Below the pieces are notes generated by a model. It was not told where the DNA came from and ran no database searches. It saw only the letters and a program-made list of their open reading frames with translations. Positions 15,330 to 24,422 of a DNA stretch of 39,156 bases are shown one piece after another (within the stretch, counting starts at the first letter, position 1; each line of letters opens with the position of its first letter). The DNA lies in assembly GCA_964530075.1 (NCBI GenBank), contig CAZGXU010000017.1:1-39156 (forward strand). Reading direction: 5' to 3'. The stretch comes from JANQEA01 sp964530075 (lineage in GTDB: Bacteria; Bipolaricaulota; Bipolaricaulia; UBA7950; UBA9294). Both the position numbers and the translations under genes were made by a program.

Positions 15330-16035
15330 ATCCCTCTCCCAGGTAGACCCGCCGCGCCACCGGATCGGCGAGGATCTCCTCGGGAGTCCCCGCGGCGATC
15401 CGCCGTCCCTTGTCGATCAGATACGCGTGGTCGGTGATCGTCAGCGTGTCTCGGACGTTGTGGTCGGTGACGACGACGCCGATCCCCCGCTCCTTCAGCG
15501 AGACGATCTCCCGCTGGAGATCGGCGATCGAGAGCGGATCGATTCCGGAGAAGGGCTCGTCGAGCAGCACATAGCGCGGCGTCGTCGCCAGTGTCCGCGC
15601 GATCTCCAGCCGCCGTCGCTCCCCGGAGGAGAGGGTCTTGGCCTTCTGGTCTCGAAGATCCTGCAGGCCGAACTCCGCTAGAAGCTGCTCGCGGAGGCGG
15701 GATCGCTCCTTCGCGGACGGAAACCGCTCGAGCGCCAGGTCGAGGTTGTCGACGACGCTCGCCCGGGTGAAGACCGAGGGCTCTTGCGGAAGATATCCGA
15801 TTCCGAGTCGAGCGCGGCGGAAGAACGGCAGCTCCGAGATGTCCGCGTCGTCGAGGAGGACCCTGCCGGCGTCGGCGGCGATGAAGCCGATCATCATGTG
15901 AAACGTCGTCGTCTTCCCGGCTCCGTTCGGGCCGAGGAGGCCGACGACGCGGCCGGGCTCGACCTGCAAGGACAGCCGGTCGACGACGGGGCGTCGCTGA
16001 TAGACCTTCACCAGGGCTTCGGCGCTAAGTGTCAT
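15319..16035 (-). CDS. lptB: LPS export ABC transporter ATP-binding protein
   Basis: 238 residues, a complete ABC ATPase: Walker A GPNGAGKTT, signature LSSGERRRLEIARTL, Walker B YVLLDEP and H-loop TDH. The sequence VVGLLGPNGAGKTTTFHMM and the LSIADLQREIV segment are typical of LptB, which powers lipopolysaccharide extraction from the inner membrane through LptFG and LptC. The start overlaps the end of lptC by 11 nt, supporting the assignment; lptF, lptG and lptA are not in the window. The 3' end overlaps lgt on the other strand without room for a terminator. Confidence 0.95.
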   Translation of the reverse strand: MTLSAEALVKVYQRRPVVDRLSLQVEPGRVVGLLGPNGAGKTTTFHMMIGFIAADAGRVLLDDADISELPFFRRARLGIGYLPQEPSVFTRASVVDNLDLALERFPSAKERSRLREQLLAEFGLQDLRDQKAKTLSSGERRRLEIARTLATTPRYVLLDEPFSGIDPLSIADLQREIVSLKERGIGVVVTDHNVRDTLTITDHAYLIDKGRRIAAGTPEEILADPVARRVYLGEGFKP

Positions 16036-16813
16036 CGGATCCTCTCAGTTCGTCCAGATCGAGGCGCGCTGCCACCCGGCCGCTGGCCCGCAGGCCTTCC
16101 CCGTCCAATCGGACGGCCCCGGCGCTCAGGTGGCCGGACGGCCAATCGCCGACGACGTCGCCCGAGAGGTGGGCGATCTCCGTCTCCGGCTCGACCTCCA
16201 GCCGCTCGCACCGGAAGGTCTCGTCGTCTCCGGACTCGGCGGTGACTTCGTCCCAGAAGACGACCACGCCGTCGTGCTCCTCGGCGCGATCCGCCCGGAT
16301 CGTCCACTCCGTCTCCAGGTCGGCCGACGCCTCAACGCCGCCGGTGAACGAAGCCATCGCGGTCCTCAGATCGTATCCGAATCCCGCGGCCGACACGTGC
16401 AGGTCCGCGGCGGAGAGATCGATCCGCCCGGATTCGAGCCGCTCGTCGGCTTCGTTCCAGGCGAGGGCGTCGGTCCTGAGAAGGAGATCGTCGGTCCGCT
16501 CGATGCGGACCTCCCCGGACAGACGGCTGACGGCTTCGGTCCGCTCGAGCCGATCCCCGCGAACGCTCAGCGTGGACAGGTCCTCGTCGTAGAAGTCGAT
16601 CGAGACCCCGCTCAGGGTCTGATCGGAGCCGTCGATCCGACCGTCCTGGGCGTGGATCCTCCACAGCGGGGTCCCGTCGTCGGCGTACCCGTACAGGGTG
16701 ATCGATTCCGCCATCGTGGCGTCGCTTGCTGGATTCCTCCCGCGCGGGAGGAAGACCAGCGCGACGACGATCCCTACGAGGAGGAGCGCGAGGAGGCCTG
16801 TCGTTCGACGCAT
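16025..16813 (-). CDS. lptC: LptC-like LPS transport periplasmic protein
   Basis: 262 residues: an N-terminal membrane anchor (GLLALLLVGIVVALVFL) and a periplasmic region of repeated beta strands (SITLYGYADDGTPLWRIHAQDG, SLSGEVRIERTDDLLLRTDALAWNEADERLESG) in the LptC/OstA jellyroll style. LptC hands LPS from LptB2FG to LptA. The ATG at 16813 gives a sensible anchor; the frame extends further but into Pro-rich sequence. The gene start lies inside the last 40 nt of pyrG and its stop overlaps lptB. Sequence divergence from well-known LptC is high, and the anchor, fold pattern and lptB neighbour carry the call. Confidence 0.85.
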   Translation of the reverse strand: MRRTTGLLALLLVGIVVALVFLPRGRNPASDATMAESITLYGYADDGTPLWRIHAQDGRIDGSDQTLSGVSIDFYDEDLSTLSVRGDRLERTEAVSRLSGEVRIERTDDLLLRTDALAWNEADERLESGRIDLSAADLHVSAAGFGYDLRTAMASFTGGVEASADLETEWTIRADRAEEHDGVVVFWDEVTAESGDDETFRCERLEVEPETEIAHLSGDVVGDWPSGHLSAGAVRLDGEGLRASGRVAARLDLDELRGSDDT

Positions 16814-18396
16814 GATCGTACGAACCCACGGAACAGGGGGTGGGGGGAGAGGAGGCGTGACGAGAACTCCGGGTGGAATTGGACACCGACGAACCAAGGG
16901 TGATCGGCGAGCTCGATCACCTCGACGAGTCGATCGTCCAAGGACGTCCCCGCGATCCGCATCCCGGCGGTTTCCAGCCGGCTCCGGTACACCGGATTGA
17001 ACTCGTAGCGGTGGCGATGACGCTCCGCGATCCGCCGCGCCCCGTAGCAGGAGGCGCTGATCGATTCCTCGCGGAGGTCCGTCTCATAGACCCCGAGGCG
17101 CATCGTCCCGCCCTTGAGCGCGACGTCGACCTGCCCCTCGAGGAGGCTGATCACCGGATGCGGCGTCCCCGGATCGAACTCCGAGCTGTTCGCCCCGTCG
17201 AGGCCGAGGACGTTCCGCGCGAACTCGATCGTCGCGCACTGCAGGCCAAGACAGAGGCCGAAGTACGGGACTCGGTTTGTCCGGGCGTACTCCACCGCCT
17301 CGATCTTCCCTTCGATCCCGCGGTCGCCGAAGCCGCCGGGGATCAGGACGCCGTCGAGGGGCGCGAGTCGCCCCGCCGGCCCTTCTTCCGCGATCGCGCC
17401 GGACGGGATCCAGTCGACGTCGACGCCGATGTCCTCAGCCGCGCCGGCGTGGAGAAGGGCCTCTCGGATGCTGATGTAGGAATCCCGTAATTCCACGTAC
17501 TTCCCGACGATCCCGATTCGGATTCGGCACGCAGGGTTCTCGATGCGGCGTACGCGGGAAACCCACTCCGACAGGTCGAGAGTCCGCTCCGTGTCGAGTC
17601 CGAGCCCGGCGGCGACGCAGCGTGTCAGACCGGCCTCGTGCAGTCGCAACGGCGCGCGGTAGATCGTCGCGAGGTCGGGGTTGTCGATCACGTTCTCGGT
17701 CGGCACGTCGCAGAAGAGGGCGACCTTCCGCTTGACGGACTCCGGCAACGGCACGTCGGAGCGAGCGACGATCGCATCCGGCTGGATCCCGATCGCTCGA
17801 AGCTCCTTCACACTGTGCTGGGTCGGCTTCGTCTTCAGTTCGTCCGACGTCGTCAGCCGCGGGAGGAGGGTGACGTGGACGAACAGGGTGTCCTCCCGCG
17901 GGAGCTCGTCCTTCATCTGCCGGAGCGCCTCGAGGAAGGGGAGGCTCTCGATGTCTCCGACCGTCCCGCCGACCTCGATCACCCCGATCTCCGCGCCGTT
18001 CTCGTCCAACGGGAGGCGGATCAGGCGCTTGATCTCGTCGGTGATGTGCGGGATGACCTGAACCGTCTGCCCGAGGTACTTCCCGGCCCGTTCCTTGCGG
18101 ATGACGTTCCAGTAGACCTGGCCGGTCGTCAGGTAGTTGGAGGCGGAGAGCTCCTCGTCGAGGAATCGCTCGTATCGGCCGATGTCAAGATCCGTCTCCC
18201 GCCCGTCGTGGGTGACGAAGACCTCGCCGTGCTCGTACGGGTTCATCGTCCCGGCGTCGACGTTGACGTAGGGGTCGATTTTCTGGAGACTCACGCGATA
18301 TCCTTGGAGCTTGAAGAGGAGGCCGATCGACGCGGTGACGACCCCCTTCCCCAGGCCGGAGAGCACGCCCCCCGTGATGAAGACGAACTTGCGCAC
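16774..18396 (-). CDS. pyrG: CTP synthase
   Basis: 540 residues, normal length. Makes CTP from UTP, ATP and glutamine. The synthetase domain begins KFVFITGGVLSGLGKG, with DPYVNVDAGTMNP and the GEVFVTHDGRETDLDIG stretch. The glutamine amidotransferase domain has the nucleophile Cys382 in GLCLGLQ and the His/Glu pair in VQFHPEF. The start is GTG at 18396, with a GGCGGGTGG ribosome site; the promoter at 18435-18463 gives a leader of about 30 nt. It heads a unit with lptC and lptB, so CTP supply (also used for CMP-Kdo) is co-expressed with LPS export. Confidence 0.98.
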   Translation of the reverse strand: MRKFVFITGGVLSGLGKGVVTASIGLLFKLQGYRVSLQKIDPYVNVDAGTMNPYEHGEVFVTHDGRETDLDIGRYERFLDEELSASNYLTTGQVYWNVIRKERAGKYLGQTVQVIPHITDEIKRLIRLPLDENGAEIGVIEVGGTVGDIESLPFLEALRQMKDELPREDTLFVHVTLLPRLTTSDELKTKPTQHSVKELRAIGIQPDAIVARSDVPLPESVKRKVALFCDVPTENVIDNPDLATIYRAPLRLHEAGLTRCVAAGLGLDTERTLDLSEWVSRVRRIENPACRIRIGIVGKYVELRDSYISIREALLHAGAAEDIGVDVDWIPSGAIAEEGPAGRLAPLDGVLIPGGFGDRGIEGKIEAVEYARTNRVPYFGLCLGLQCATIEFARNVLGLDGANSSEFDPGTPHPVISLLEGQVDVALKGGTMRLGVYETDLREESISASCYGARRIAERHRHRYEFNPVYRSRLETAGMRIAGTSLDDRLVEVIELADHPWFVGVQFHPEFSSRLLSPHPLFRGFVRSCVERQASSRSSS

Positions 18397-18434
18397 GGTT
18401 CGAAGCCACCCGCCTTTCGAGCTGCGCTCTGGAC

Positions 18435-18463
18435 AGAATACGGGAACCGCGAAACTCGCGCAA
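18435..18463 (-). promoter_or_regulatory. promoter of pyrG-lptC-lptB
   Basis: Minus strand TTGCGC (18463-18458), 17 nt, TATTCT (18440-18435). The start site would lie near 18428, about 30 nt before the GTG. It is back to back with the secG promoter 20 nt away. Confidence 0.6.
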
Positions 18464-18482
18464 GGCCCCGATCCTTGGGCTA

Positions 18483-18511
18483 TTGAGGCGCCATATCCTT
18501 TATGCTATAAT
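18483..18511 (+). promoter_or_regulatory. strong promoter of secG-oppD-oppF-rdgB
   Basis: TTGAGG (18483-18488), 17 nt, perfect TATAAT (18506-18511) with an extended -10 (TGC before it). The predicted start is near 18518, a leader of about 40 nt before secG. Confidence 0.8.
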
Positions 18512-18558
18512 CGGCCGCGCCAGATATCCCAGTGGAATTGAGAAAGGATCAGTAAGCC

Positions 18559-18783
18559 ATGTGGCAGACCATCCTCGAGGTTTTGTTCCTGTTCGACTGC
18601 CTAACCCTGATGGGAATCGTCCTTCTCCAGATGAGCGAGCATTCTGGATTGGGCGGAGCGTTCGGATCCGGGATGTCGAGCACCGTGTTCGGGCGCGATG
18701 AAGTCCGGGATCCCAAGCGGACGCTCACCGTCGTGCTGGCCGCTGTGTTCATGCTGCTCGGCTTCGTACTATCGATCCTGTAG
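18559..18783 (+). CDS. secG: preprotein translocase subunit SecG
   Basis: 74 residues with two membrane helices (about 3-23 and 54-73) joined by the Gly/Ser-rich loop typical of SecG: LLQMSEHSGLGGAFGSGMSSTVFG. SecG assists SecYE and SecA in protein export. ATG 18559 has AAAGGA about 10 nt upstream. It is the first gene after a strong promoter and 24 nt before oppD; SecY and SecE are not in the window, SecA is. Confidence 0.95.
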   Translation: MWQTILEVLFLFDCLTLMGIVLLQMSEHSGLGGAFGSGMSSTVFGRDEVRDPKRTLTVVLAAVFMLLGFVLSIL

Positions 18784-18807
18784 CGTTACGACGAGGAGGG
18801 AGGACCG

Positions 18808-19788
18808 GTGCCGCTAATCGAGGTCAGAGGTCTGAAGACGTACTTCTACACGGAGGACGGGGTCGTCCGCGCCGTGGACGGCGTCGACTACGTGATCGAG
18901 CAGGAGAAGACGCTCGGCGTCGTCGGGGAAAGCGGGTGCGGGAAGTCGGTCACGGCCCTGTCGATCATGGGGCTGGTCCAGATTCCGCCGGGGAAGATCG
19001 AAGAAGGGGAGATCCTCTTCTACCGCGACGGGAAGGTCATGGACCTGACGAAGTTCGATCCCAAGGGTCGCGAGATGCGATCGATCCGAGGGAACGAGAT
19101 CGCGATGATCTTCCAGGAGCCGATGACGTCCCTCAATCCCGTCTACACGATCGGCAACCAGATCATGGAAGCGATCATCCTCCACCAGAAGCTCCACAAG
19201 CGCGAGGCGAAGCAGAAGGCGATCGACATGCTCCGCGAGGTGGGGATCCCGCTTCCGGAACAGCGGGTTGACGAGTATCCGCATCAACTGTCGGGGGGCA
19301 TGCGGCAGCGCGCGATGATCGCGATGGCCCTCTCCTGCAACCCGTCCCTCCTCATTGCCGACGAGCCGACGACCGCGCTCGACGTGACGATCCAGGCGCA
19401 GGTGCTCGATCTGATGAACGAGCTGCGCCGGGAGTTCCAGGCGTCGATCCAGTTCATCACGCACGACCTCGGCGTGATCGCGGGAATGGCCGACGACGTG
19501 GTCGTGATGTATCTCGGACGGATCGTGGAAAGCTCGACGGTCGGTGAGGTGTTTCACAGCTCGAAGCATCCGTACACCCAAGGGCTGCTGAACTCGATCC
19601 CGTCGCTGGCATCACGGAAGGATCGGCTGGAGCCGATCAAGGGCGTCGTGCCCGACCCGTTCGAGGTCCCGCCGGGCTGCGAGTTCGAGCCGAGGTGCCC
19701 TCACGCGATGGAGATCTGCAAGGCGAGGATGCCGGAGTTGAAGGAAGTGGCGCCGGGCCACGACGCGGCCTGTTGGCTCTACGAGTGA
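18808..19788 (+). CDS. oppD: oligopeptide/dipeptide ABC transporter ATPase (OppD/DppD)
   Basis: 326 residues. Walker A GESGCGKS, Q-loop QEPMTSLNP, signature LSGGMRQRAMIAMAL, Walker B LLIADEPTTALD, H-loop THD, and the C-terminal oligopeptide-transporter extension with the CEFEPRC..AMEIC cysteine cluster. Energises peptide uptake with OppF. The start is GTG 18808 behind GAGGAGGGAGGA. The permease and binding-protein genes are absent, so these ATPases must serve components encoded elsewhere. Substrate (peptide, nickel or sugar in related systems) is not readable from the ATPase. Confidence 0.93.
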   Translation: MPLIEVRGLKTYFYTEDGVVRAVDGVDYVIEQEKTLGVVGESGCGKSVTALSIMGLVQIPPGKIEEGEILFYRDGKVMDLTKFDPKGREMRSIRGNEIAMIFQEPMTSLNPVYTIGNQIMEAIILHQKLHKREAKQKAIDMLREVGIPLPEQRVDEYPHQLSGGMRQRAMIAMALSCNPSLLIADEPTTALDVTIQAQVLDLMNELRREFQASIQFITHDLGVIAGMADDVVVMYLGRIVESSTVGEVFHSSKHPYTQGLLNSIPSLASRKDRLEPIKGVVPDPFEVPPGCEFEPRCPHAMEICKARMPELKEVAPGHDAACWLYE

Positions 19789-19805
19789 CAGCGAGGTGAT
19801 CGAGT

Positions 19806-20846
19806 TTGCCTTCCGATAACATCCTTCTAGATGTCAAAGGGCTCGTGAAGTACTTTCCCGTCCGCAAGGGGGTCTTCCGGCGAACCGTGGCGCAGATTAA
19901 GGCGGTCGACAAGGTCGACATGTTCATCCCCGAGGGGGAGACGCTCGGCCTGGTCGGCGAAAGCGGCTGCGGCAAGACGACCGCGGGCCGGACCATTCTG
20001 CGGCTGATCGAGCCGACGGCCGGGGACATCGTCTTCCGGAGCAAGAAGCTGGCCCCTCCGGGCGAGGAGTCGGTCGAGATCGACGTGGCCAAGGTCTCCC
20101 GGAAGGAGCTGAAGGCACTCCGCCGTGAGATGCAGATCATCTTCCAGGATCCGTACTCCTCGCTGAACCCGCGGATGACGGTCGGCGCGATCGTCGGTGA
20201 GCCGCTTCTCGTTCACGGGATGGCCAAGGGCGCCGAGCGCGAGGATCGCGTCAAGGCGCTCCTCGCGGCGGTCGGGCTGAAGCCGGATCACATGAAGCGG
20301 TATCCGCACGAGTTCTCCGGCGGACAGCGCCAGCGGATCGGCGTCGCCCGCGCGCTGGCACTCGATCCGCAGCTGATCATCTGCGACGAGCCGGTGTCGG
20401 CGCTCGACGTGTCGATCCAGGCCCAGGTGATCAACCTGCTCGAGGACTTGCAGGGCGAATTCGGGCTCACATACCTGTTCATCGCACACGACCTCTCCGT
20501 CGTGCGGCACATCAGCACCCGCGTCGCGGTGATGTATCTCGGGAAGGTCGCCGAGCTGGCGCAGACCGAGGAGCTGTTCACCGATCCGAAGCATCCGTAC
20601 ACCGAAGCGCTGATGTCGGCCGTTCCGGTTCCGGATCCCGACTGGCACGTCGAGCGGATCCTCCTCGAGGGGGACGTCCCGAGCCCGATTGCCCCGCCGC
20701 CCGGCTGCTACTTCCATCCCCGGTGTCACTACGCCAAGGACATCTGCAAGACCGAGGAACCGGAGTATCGGGACCTCGGCGGCCTGCACTTCGTCACGTG
20801 CCACTTCGCCGACTCGCTCGATCTCCAGCCGATCCGGAGCGAATGA
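19806..20846 (+). CDS. oppF: oligopeptide/dipeptide ABC transporter ATPase (OppF/DppF)
   Basis: 346 residues. Walker A GESGCGKT, Q-loop QDPYSSLNP, signature FSGGQRQRIGVARAL, Walker B LIICDEPVSALD, H-loop AHD and the C-terminal extension with CYFHPRC..AKDIC. The N-terminal LVKYFPVRKGVFRRTV is diagnostic of OppF over OppD. The start is TTG at 19806 after GAGGTG; 17 nt separate it from oppD. It forms the heterodimer ATPase with OppD. The stop overlaps the rdgB start (ATGA). Confidence 0.93.
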   Translation: MPSDNILLDVKGLVKYFPVRKGVFRRTVAQIKAVDKVDMFIPEGETLGLVGESGCGKTTAGRTILRLIEPTAGDIVFRSKKLAPPGEESVEIDVAKVSRKELKALRREMQIIFQDPYSSLNPRMTVGAIVGEPLLVHGMAKGAEREDRVKALLAAVGLKPDHMKRYPHEFSGGQRQRIGVARALALDPQLIICDEPVSALDVSIQAQVINLLEDLQGEFGLTYLFIAHDLSVVRHISTRVAVMYLGKVAELAQTEELFTDPKHPYTEALMSAVPVPDPDWHVERILLEGDVPSPIAPPPGCYFHPRCHYAKDICKTEEPEYRDLGGLHFVTCHFADSLDLQPIRSE

Positions 20847-21445
20847 CGCGGCTCCTCCTCGGGACGAAGAACGAGGGGAAGATCGGGGAAACCGTGGATC
20901 TCCTGGCTGACGTCGAAGGCCTCGAGATCCTTACGTTCTCCGAGCGTCCGTTCTCCGACGTCGACGAGACGGGCGAGACGTTCCTCGACAACGCGCTGCT
21001 CAAGGCGCGGACGATCTGCCTCGAGACCGGGCTGCCGGTGCTGGCCGAGGACGCAGGGCTCGAGGTCGCGTGCCTCGGTGGTGCGCCCGGGGTCCGTTCG
21101 GCACGGTTCTCCGGCACGCCGGTCGACTACGATCGAAACAACGCGCTCCTCCTGGAAAGGGTGAAAGGGGTCGTCGACCGTCGCGCTCGGTTCGTCACGG
21201 TGGCGGCGCTGCGGCTCCCCGACGGGCAGACGTTCGCCTGCAGCGGCGTCCTCCGCGGCGTCATCTCCGAGGCGCCGTCGGGAGAGGGGGGGTTCGGCTA
21301 CGACCCGCTCTTCGTCCCCGAGGGGAGCGCGCGAACGCTGGCCGAGATGCCCCTTGCCGAGAAAAACCGGATCAGCCACCGAAAGAAAGCGCTGTCGAGG
21401 ATACGTGCGATCCTTCTCGATCTGATCGGCTCCGGTGAGCTCTAG
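20843..21445 (+). CDS. rdgB: dITP/XTP pyrophosphatase (RdgB/HAM1)
   Basis: 200 residues. Hydrolyses non-canonical purine NTPs (dITP, XTP) to keep them out of DNA and RNA. Family marks: LLLGTKNEGKIGE at the N-terminus, DETGETFLDNALLKA, LAEDAGLEV, PGVRSARFSG, GEGGFGYDPLF and LAEKNRISHR. The ATG at 20843 overlaps the oppF stop. Its TAG stop lies in the palindrome CTAG that also encodes the stop of the convergent dnaJ, so the two genes share 4 nt and no terminator fits between them. Confidence 0.96.
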   Translation: MTRLLLGTKNEGKIGETVDLLADVEGLEILTFSERPFSDVDETGETFLDNALLKARTICLETGLPVLAEDAGLEVACLGGAPGVRSARFSGTPVDYDRNNALLLERVKGVVDRRARFVTVAALRLPDGQTFACSGVLRGVISEAPSGEGGFGYDPLFVPEGSARTLAEMPLAEKNRISHRKKALSRIRAILLDLIGSGEL

Positions 21446-22560
21446 CCGGTCGGCGACCCGAGGGACTCGGCGTAGGCCTCCAGCGCCCGACGCTGCTTGG
21501 CCGTGAGCTTGCTCGGGACCTCGACCGTCACCTCGGCGAGATGATCCCCTTTGCCCCCTCCGCGGTGGATGTTGGTGATCCCCTTCCCTCGCAGCCGGAA
21601 GACCTCCCCGGTCTGGGTCCCGGCCGGAATGGTGACGGTCTCCTCTCCCCACAGGGTCTCGACGTTGATCTTCGCGCCGAGAGCCGCCTGGGGATAGCTG
21701 ATCCTTACGCTGGATCGGATGTCCTTCCCTTCGCGCCGGAAGGTCGGGTGTGGGATCAGCTCGATGACGATGAACAGGTCGCCGCTCGGCCCTCCCTCGA
21801 CGCCTGCGTTCCCCTGCCCGCGGAGGCGGAGTCGCGAGCCGTTGTCCACGCCGGAGGGGACGGTGATCGAGATTTTGCTCTTCTCCTTCACCCGGCCGGC
21901 GCCCCGGCACCGATGGCAGGGCTGGTCGATCAGCTCACCGGTCCCGTTGCATTCTGGGCAGCTGCGGACGTTGATGAAACTCCCCAGAAGGCTCTGTTGG
22001 CGATACTCGATCTGCCCGCGCCCCTTGCAGGTCGGACAGGTCCGCTTCGAGGTGCCCGGCTCCATGCCGCTTCCGGAGCAGACGTCGCACGCCAAGAGGC
22101 GGGGGACGGTGACGGTCATCTTGGTCCCGTGCGCGGCGTCCTCGAGGGTGATGCGAAGCTTGTATTCGATGCTCTCCCCGCGGCGGGAGCGCTGCTGCGT
22201 CGCCGTCGGCGGGGCGTCTTGACGGAGAAAGCCGAACATGTCGCCGAACAGGTCCTCGAAGCTGCCGAAGCCGAAGCTTCGGTAGTCTTGGCGGGCGCGG
22301 CTGAAATCCATGTCGCCGAAGGTGAACCCTTGTGCCGGCCCGACGTGGCCGTAGCGATCGTACTGAGCGCGCTTCTGCGGGTCGGACAGGATCTCGTAGG
22401 CCTCCGCGACCTTTCGGAACTCCTTGCGAGCCCATTCGCGATTCTCGGGGTTCCTGTCGGGATGAAGTTCCTTCGCCTTCTCACGATAGGCCTTCTTGAT
22501 CTCCGCCTCACTCGCGTCTCGAGCGATCCCGAGGGTCTCGTAGTAGTCCTGCTTGGCCAA
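21442..22560 (-). CDS. dnaJ: chaperone protein DnaJ
   Basis: 372 residues, full-length type I DnaJ: J domain with H33-P34-D35, a Phe/Gly-containing linker, four zinc motifs in order (CDVCSGSG, CPTCKGRG, CPECNGTG, CHRCRGAG) and two C-terminal substrate domains. Stimulates the DnaK ATPase and delivers unfolded clients. The start is TTG at 22560 with GAGGAG 5 nt upstream; 23 nt separate it from dnaK. It is the last gene of the HrcA-controlled operon. Confidence 0.98.
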   Translation of the reverse strand: MAKQDYYETLGIARDASEAEIKKAYREKAKELHPDRNPENREWARKEFRKVAEAYEILSDPQKRAQYDRYGHVGPAQGFTFGDMDFSRARQDYRSFGFGSFEDLFGDMFGFLRQDAPPTATQQRSRRGESIEYKLRITLEDAAHGTKMTVTVPRLLACDVCSGSGMEPGTSKRTCPTCKGRGQIEYRQQSLLGSFINVRSCPECNGTGELIDQPCHRCRGAGRVKEKSKISITVPSGVDNGSRLRLRGQGNAGVEGGPSGDLFIVIELIPHPTFRREGKDIRSSVRISYPQAALGAKINVETLWGEETVTIPAGTQTGEVFRLRGKGITNIHRGGGKGDHLAEVTVEVPSKLTAKQRRALEAYAESLGSPTG

Positions 22561-22583
22561 GCGCTCTCCTCACATCCGTCGGG

Positions 22584-24422
22584 TTATGGCTCGTCGTACT
22601 CGGCGTCGATATACTCGCCGTCGTCCTCGTCCGAGCCGGCTTCCCCGCCCGGCGCGGCTCCGGCCGCCCCCTCGGCCTGCTTGTACGCCTCCGCAGCGAT
22701 CTCCTGCGACGCCTTGGCGAGCTCCTCGGTCTCCCTCCGGATCTCCGCGATGGCGGCGTCCCCGTCGAGCTTCTCCCGCAGACGGCGGATCCGATCCTCG
22801 ATATCGGACCGCTTGGCGGCGTCGACCTTCTCGCCCAGGTCGGAGAGCGCCTTCTCCGCCGAGTAGATCAACTGGTCGGCCCGATTCCGGGCTTCGACGA
22901 GCTCGCTCTTCTTCCGGTCCTCCTCGGCGTGCTCCTCGGCTTCCTTGCGCATCCGCTCGATTTCCGCCTCGTCGAGTCGCGTCGAATCCTTGATCGTGAT
23001 CGACGAGCTCTTCGACGTCGCCTTGTCCTTCGCGGTGACGTGCAGGATTCCGTTTTCGTCGATCTCAAAAGATACGTCGATCTGCGGAATGCCGCGGGGG
23101 ACCGGGGGAATCCCCGTGAGCTGGAACTTGCCGAGCGACTTGTTGTCCGCCGCCATCTTCCGTTCCCCCTGAAGCACATTGATCTCGACAGCGGGTTGGT
23201 TGTCGTCCGCGGTGGTGAACGTCTTCGTCTTCTCCGTCGGGATCGTCGTGTTCCGTTCGATCAGCGGGGTCGCGACACCGCCGAGGGTCTCGATCGACAG
23301 GGTCAGCGGCGTGACGTCGAGAAGGAGGATATCCCGCATGTCGCCCGCTGCGACGCCGGCCGAGATCGCTGCGCCGGCGGCGACGACCTCGTCGGGGTTG
23401 ATCTCGCGGTTGATCTTCCCCGGAATTCGGGTCGAGATCAGCTCTTGAACCTTGGGAATCCGTGTCGACCCTCCGACGAGGACGACCTGGTCGATGGCAT
23501 CGCTGGCTTTCTTCGCCTCGTGGAGCGCGCTGTCGACGGTCTGAGCGGTTCGCTGGAGGAGATCGTCGATCATCCCTTCGAACTTGGCGCGCGAGAGCTT
23601 CTTCTCGAGGTGCTTCGGTCCGCTGGCGTCGGCGGTGATGTAGGGGAGGTTGATCGTCGTCTCCATCCGAGTCGACAGCTCCTTTTTCGCCGCTTCCGCC
23701 GCGTCCTTCAGCCGCTGCAGGGCGCTCGGGTCCTTGGAGAGGTCGATCCCCGTGTCCTTCCGGAACTCGTCGGCGAGCCAGTCGATGATCCGCTGATCGA
23801 AATCGTCGCCCCCGAGGTGGGTGTCTCCGTCGGTGGCGATCACATTGACGACATCGTCGCCGATCTCGAGGATCGATACGTCGAAGGTGCCGCCACCGAG
23901 ATCGTAGACGAGGATCGTCTGCTCGTGCTTCTTGTCCAGGCCGTAGGCAAGCGCGGCCGCCGTCGGCTCGTTGATGATCCGCATCACTTCGAGGCCGGCG
24001 ATTTCGCCGGCCGCCTTCGTCGCACGCCGCTGATCGTCGTCGAAGTACGCAGGCACGGTAATCACGGCCTTTTCGATCTTCCCCCCCAGGTTCGCCTCCG
24101 CGTCGCCCTTCAGCTTCTGGAGGATCATCGCCGAGATCTGCTCGGGGGTGTACGTCTCCTCCTTTCCGTCGGTGAAGATGTGTACGCGATGGTCGGTCCC
24201 CATCTGGCGCTTGATCGACGCGACGGTGTTCTTCGGGTTGGTGATCGCTTGGCGCTTGGCCAGCCGTCCGACGAGCCGCTCGCCGGTCCCGGTGAACGCG
24301 ACGACCGACGGCGTGACTCGCTCACCCTCCGCGTTGGTGATCACCTCCGGCGTTCCGCCTACGAGTATGGCGACGCACGAGTTGGTCGTTCCCAAATCGA
24401 TCCCAATGATCTTCTCCTTCAT
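22584..24422 (-). CDS. dnaK: chaperone protein DnaK (Hsp70)
   Basis: 612 residues. Nucleotide-binding domain with IGIDLGTTNSCVA, DLGGGTFDVSIL and the VVLVGGSTRIPKVQ phosphate motif; substrate domain with LLDVTPLTLSIETLGG; a C-terminal helical lid and an acidic tail ending in EYIDAEYDEP. ATG 24422 with AGGAGGAG upstream was chosen; the frame is open far upstream but that sequence belongs to grpE on another frame. The ATG overlaps the grpE stop (ATGA). Controlled through the CIRCE site at the head of the operon. Confidence 0.98.
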   Translation of the reverse strand: MKEKIIGIDLGTTNSCVAILVGGTPEVITNAEGERVTPSVVAFTGTGERLVGRLAKRQAITNPKNTVASIKRQMGTDHRVHIFTDGKEETYTPEQISAMILQKLKGDAEANLGGKIEKAVITVPAYFDDDQRRATKAAGEIAGLEVMRIINEPTAAALAYGLDKKHEQTILVYDLGGGTFDVSILEIGDDVVNVIATDGDTHLGGDDFDQRIIDWLADEFRKDTGIDLSKDPSALQRLKDAAEAAKKELSTRMETTINLPYITADASGPKHLEKKLSRAKFEGMIDDLLQRTAQTVDSALHEAKKASDAIDQVVLVGGSTRIPKVQELISTRIPGKINREINPDEVVAAGAAISAGVAAGDMRDILLLDVTPLTLSIETLGGVATPLIERNTTIPTEKTKTFTTADDNQPAVEINVLQGERKMAADNKSLGKFQLTGIPPVPRGIPQIDVSFEIDENGILHVTAKDKATSKSSSITIKDSTRLDEAEIERMRKEAEEHAEEDRKKSELVEARNRADQLIYSAEKALSDLGEKVDAAKRSDIEDRIRRLREKLDGDAAIAEIRRETEELAKASQEIAAEAYKQAEGAAGAAPGGEAGSDEDDGEYIDAEYDEP

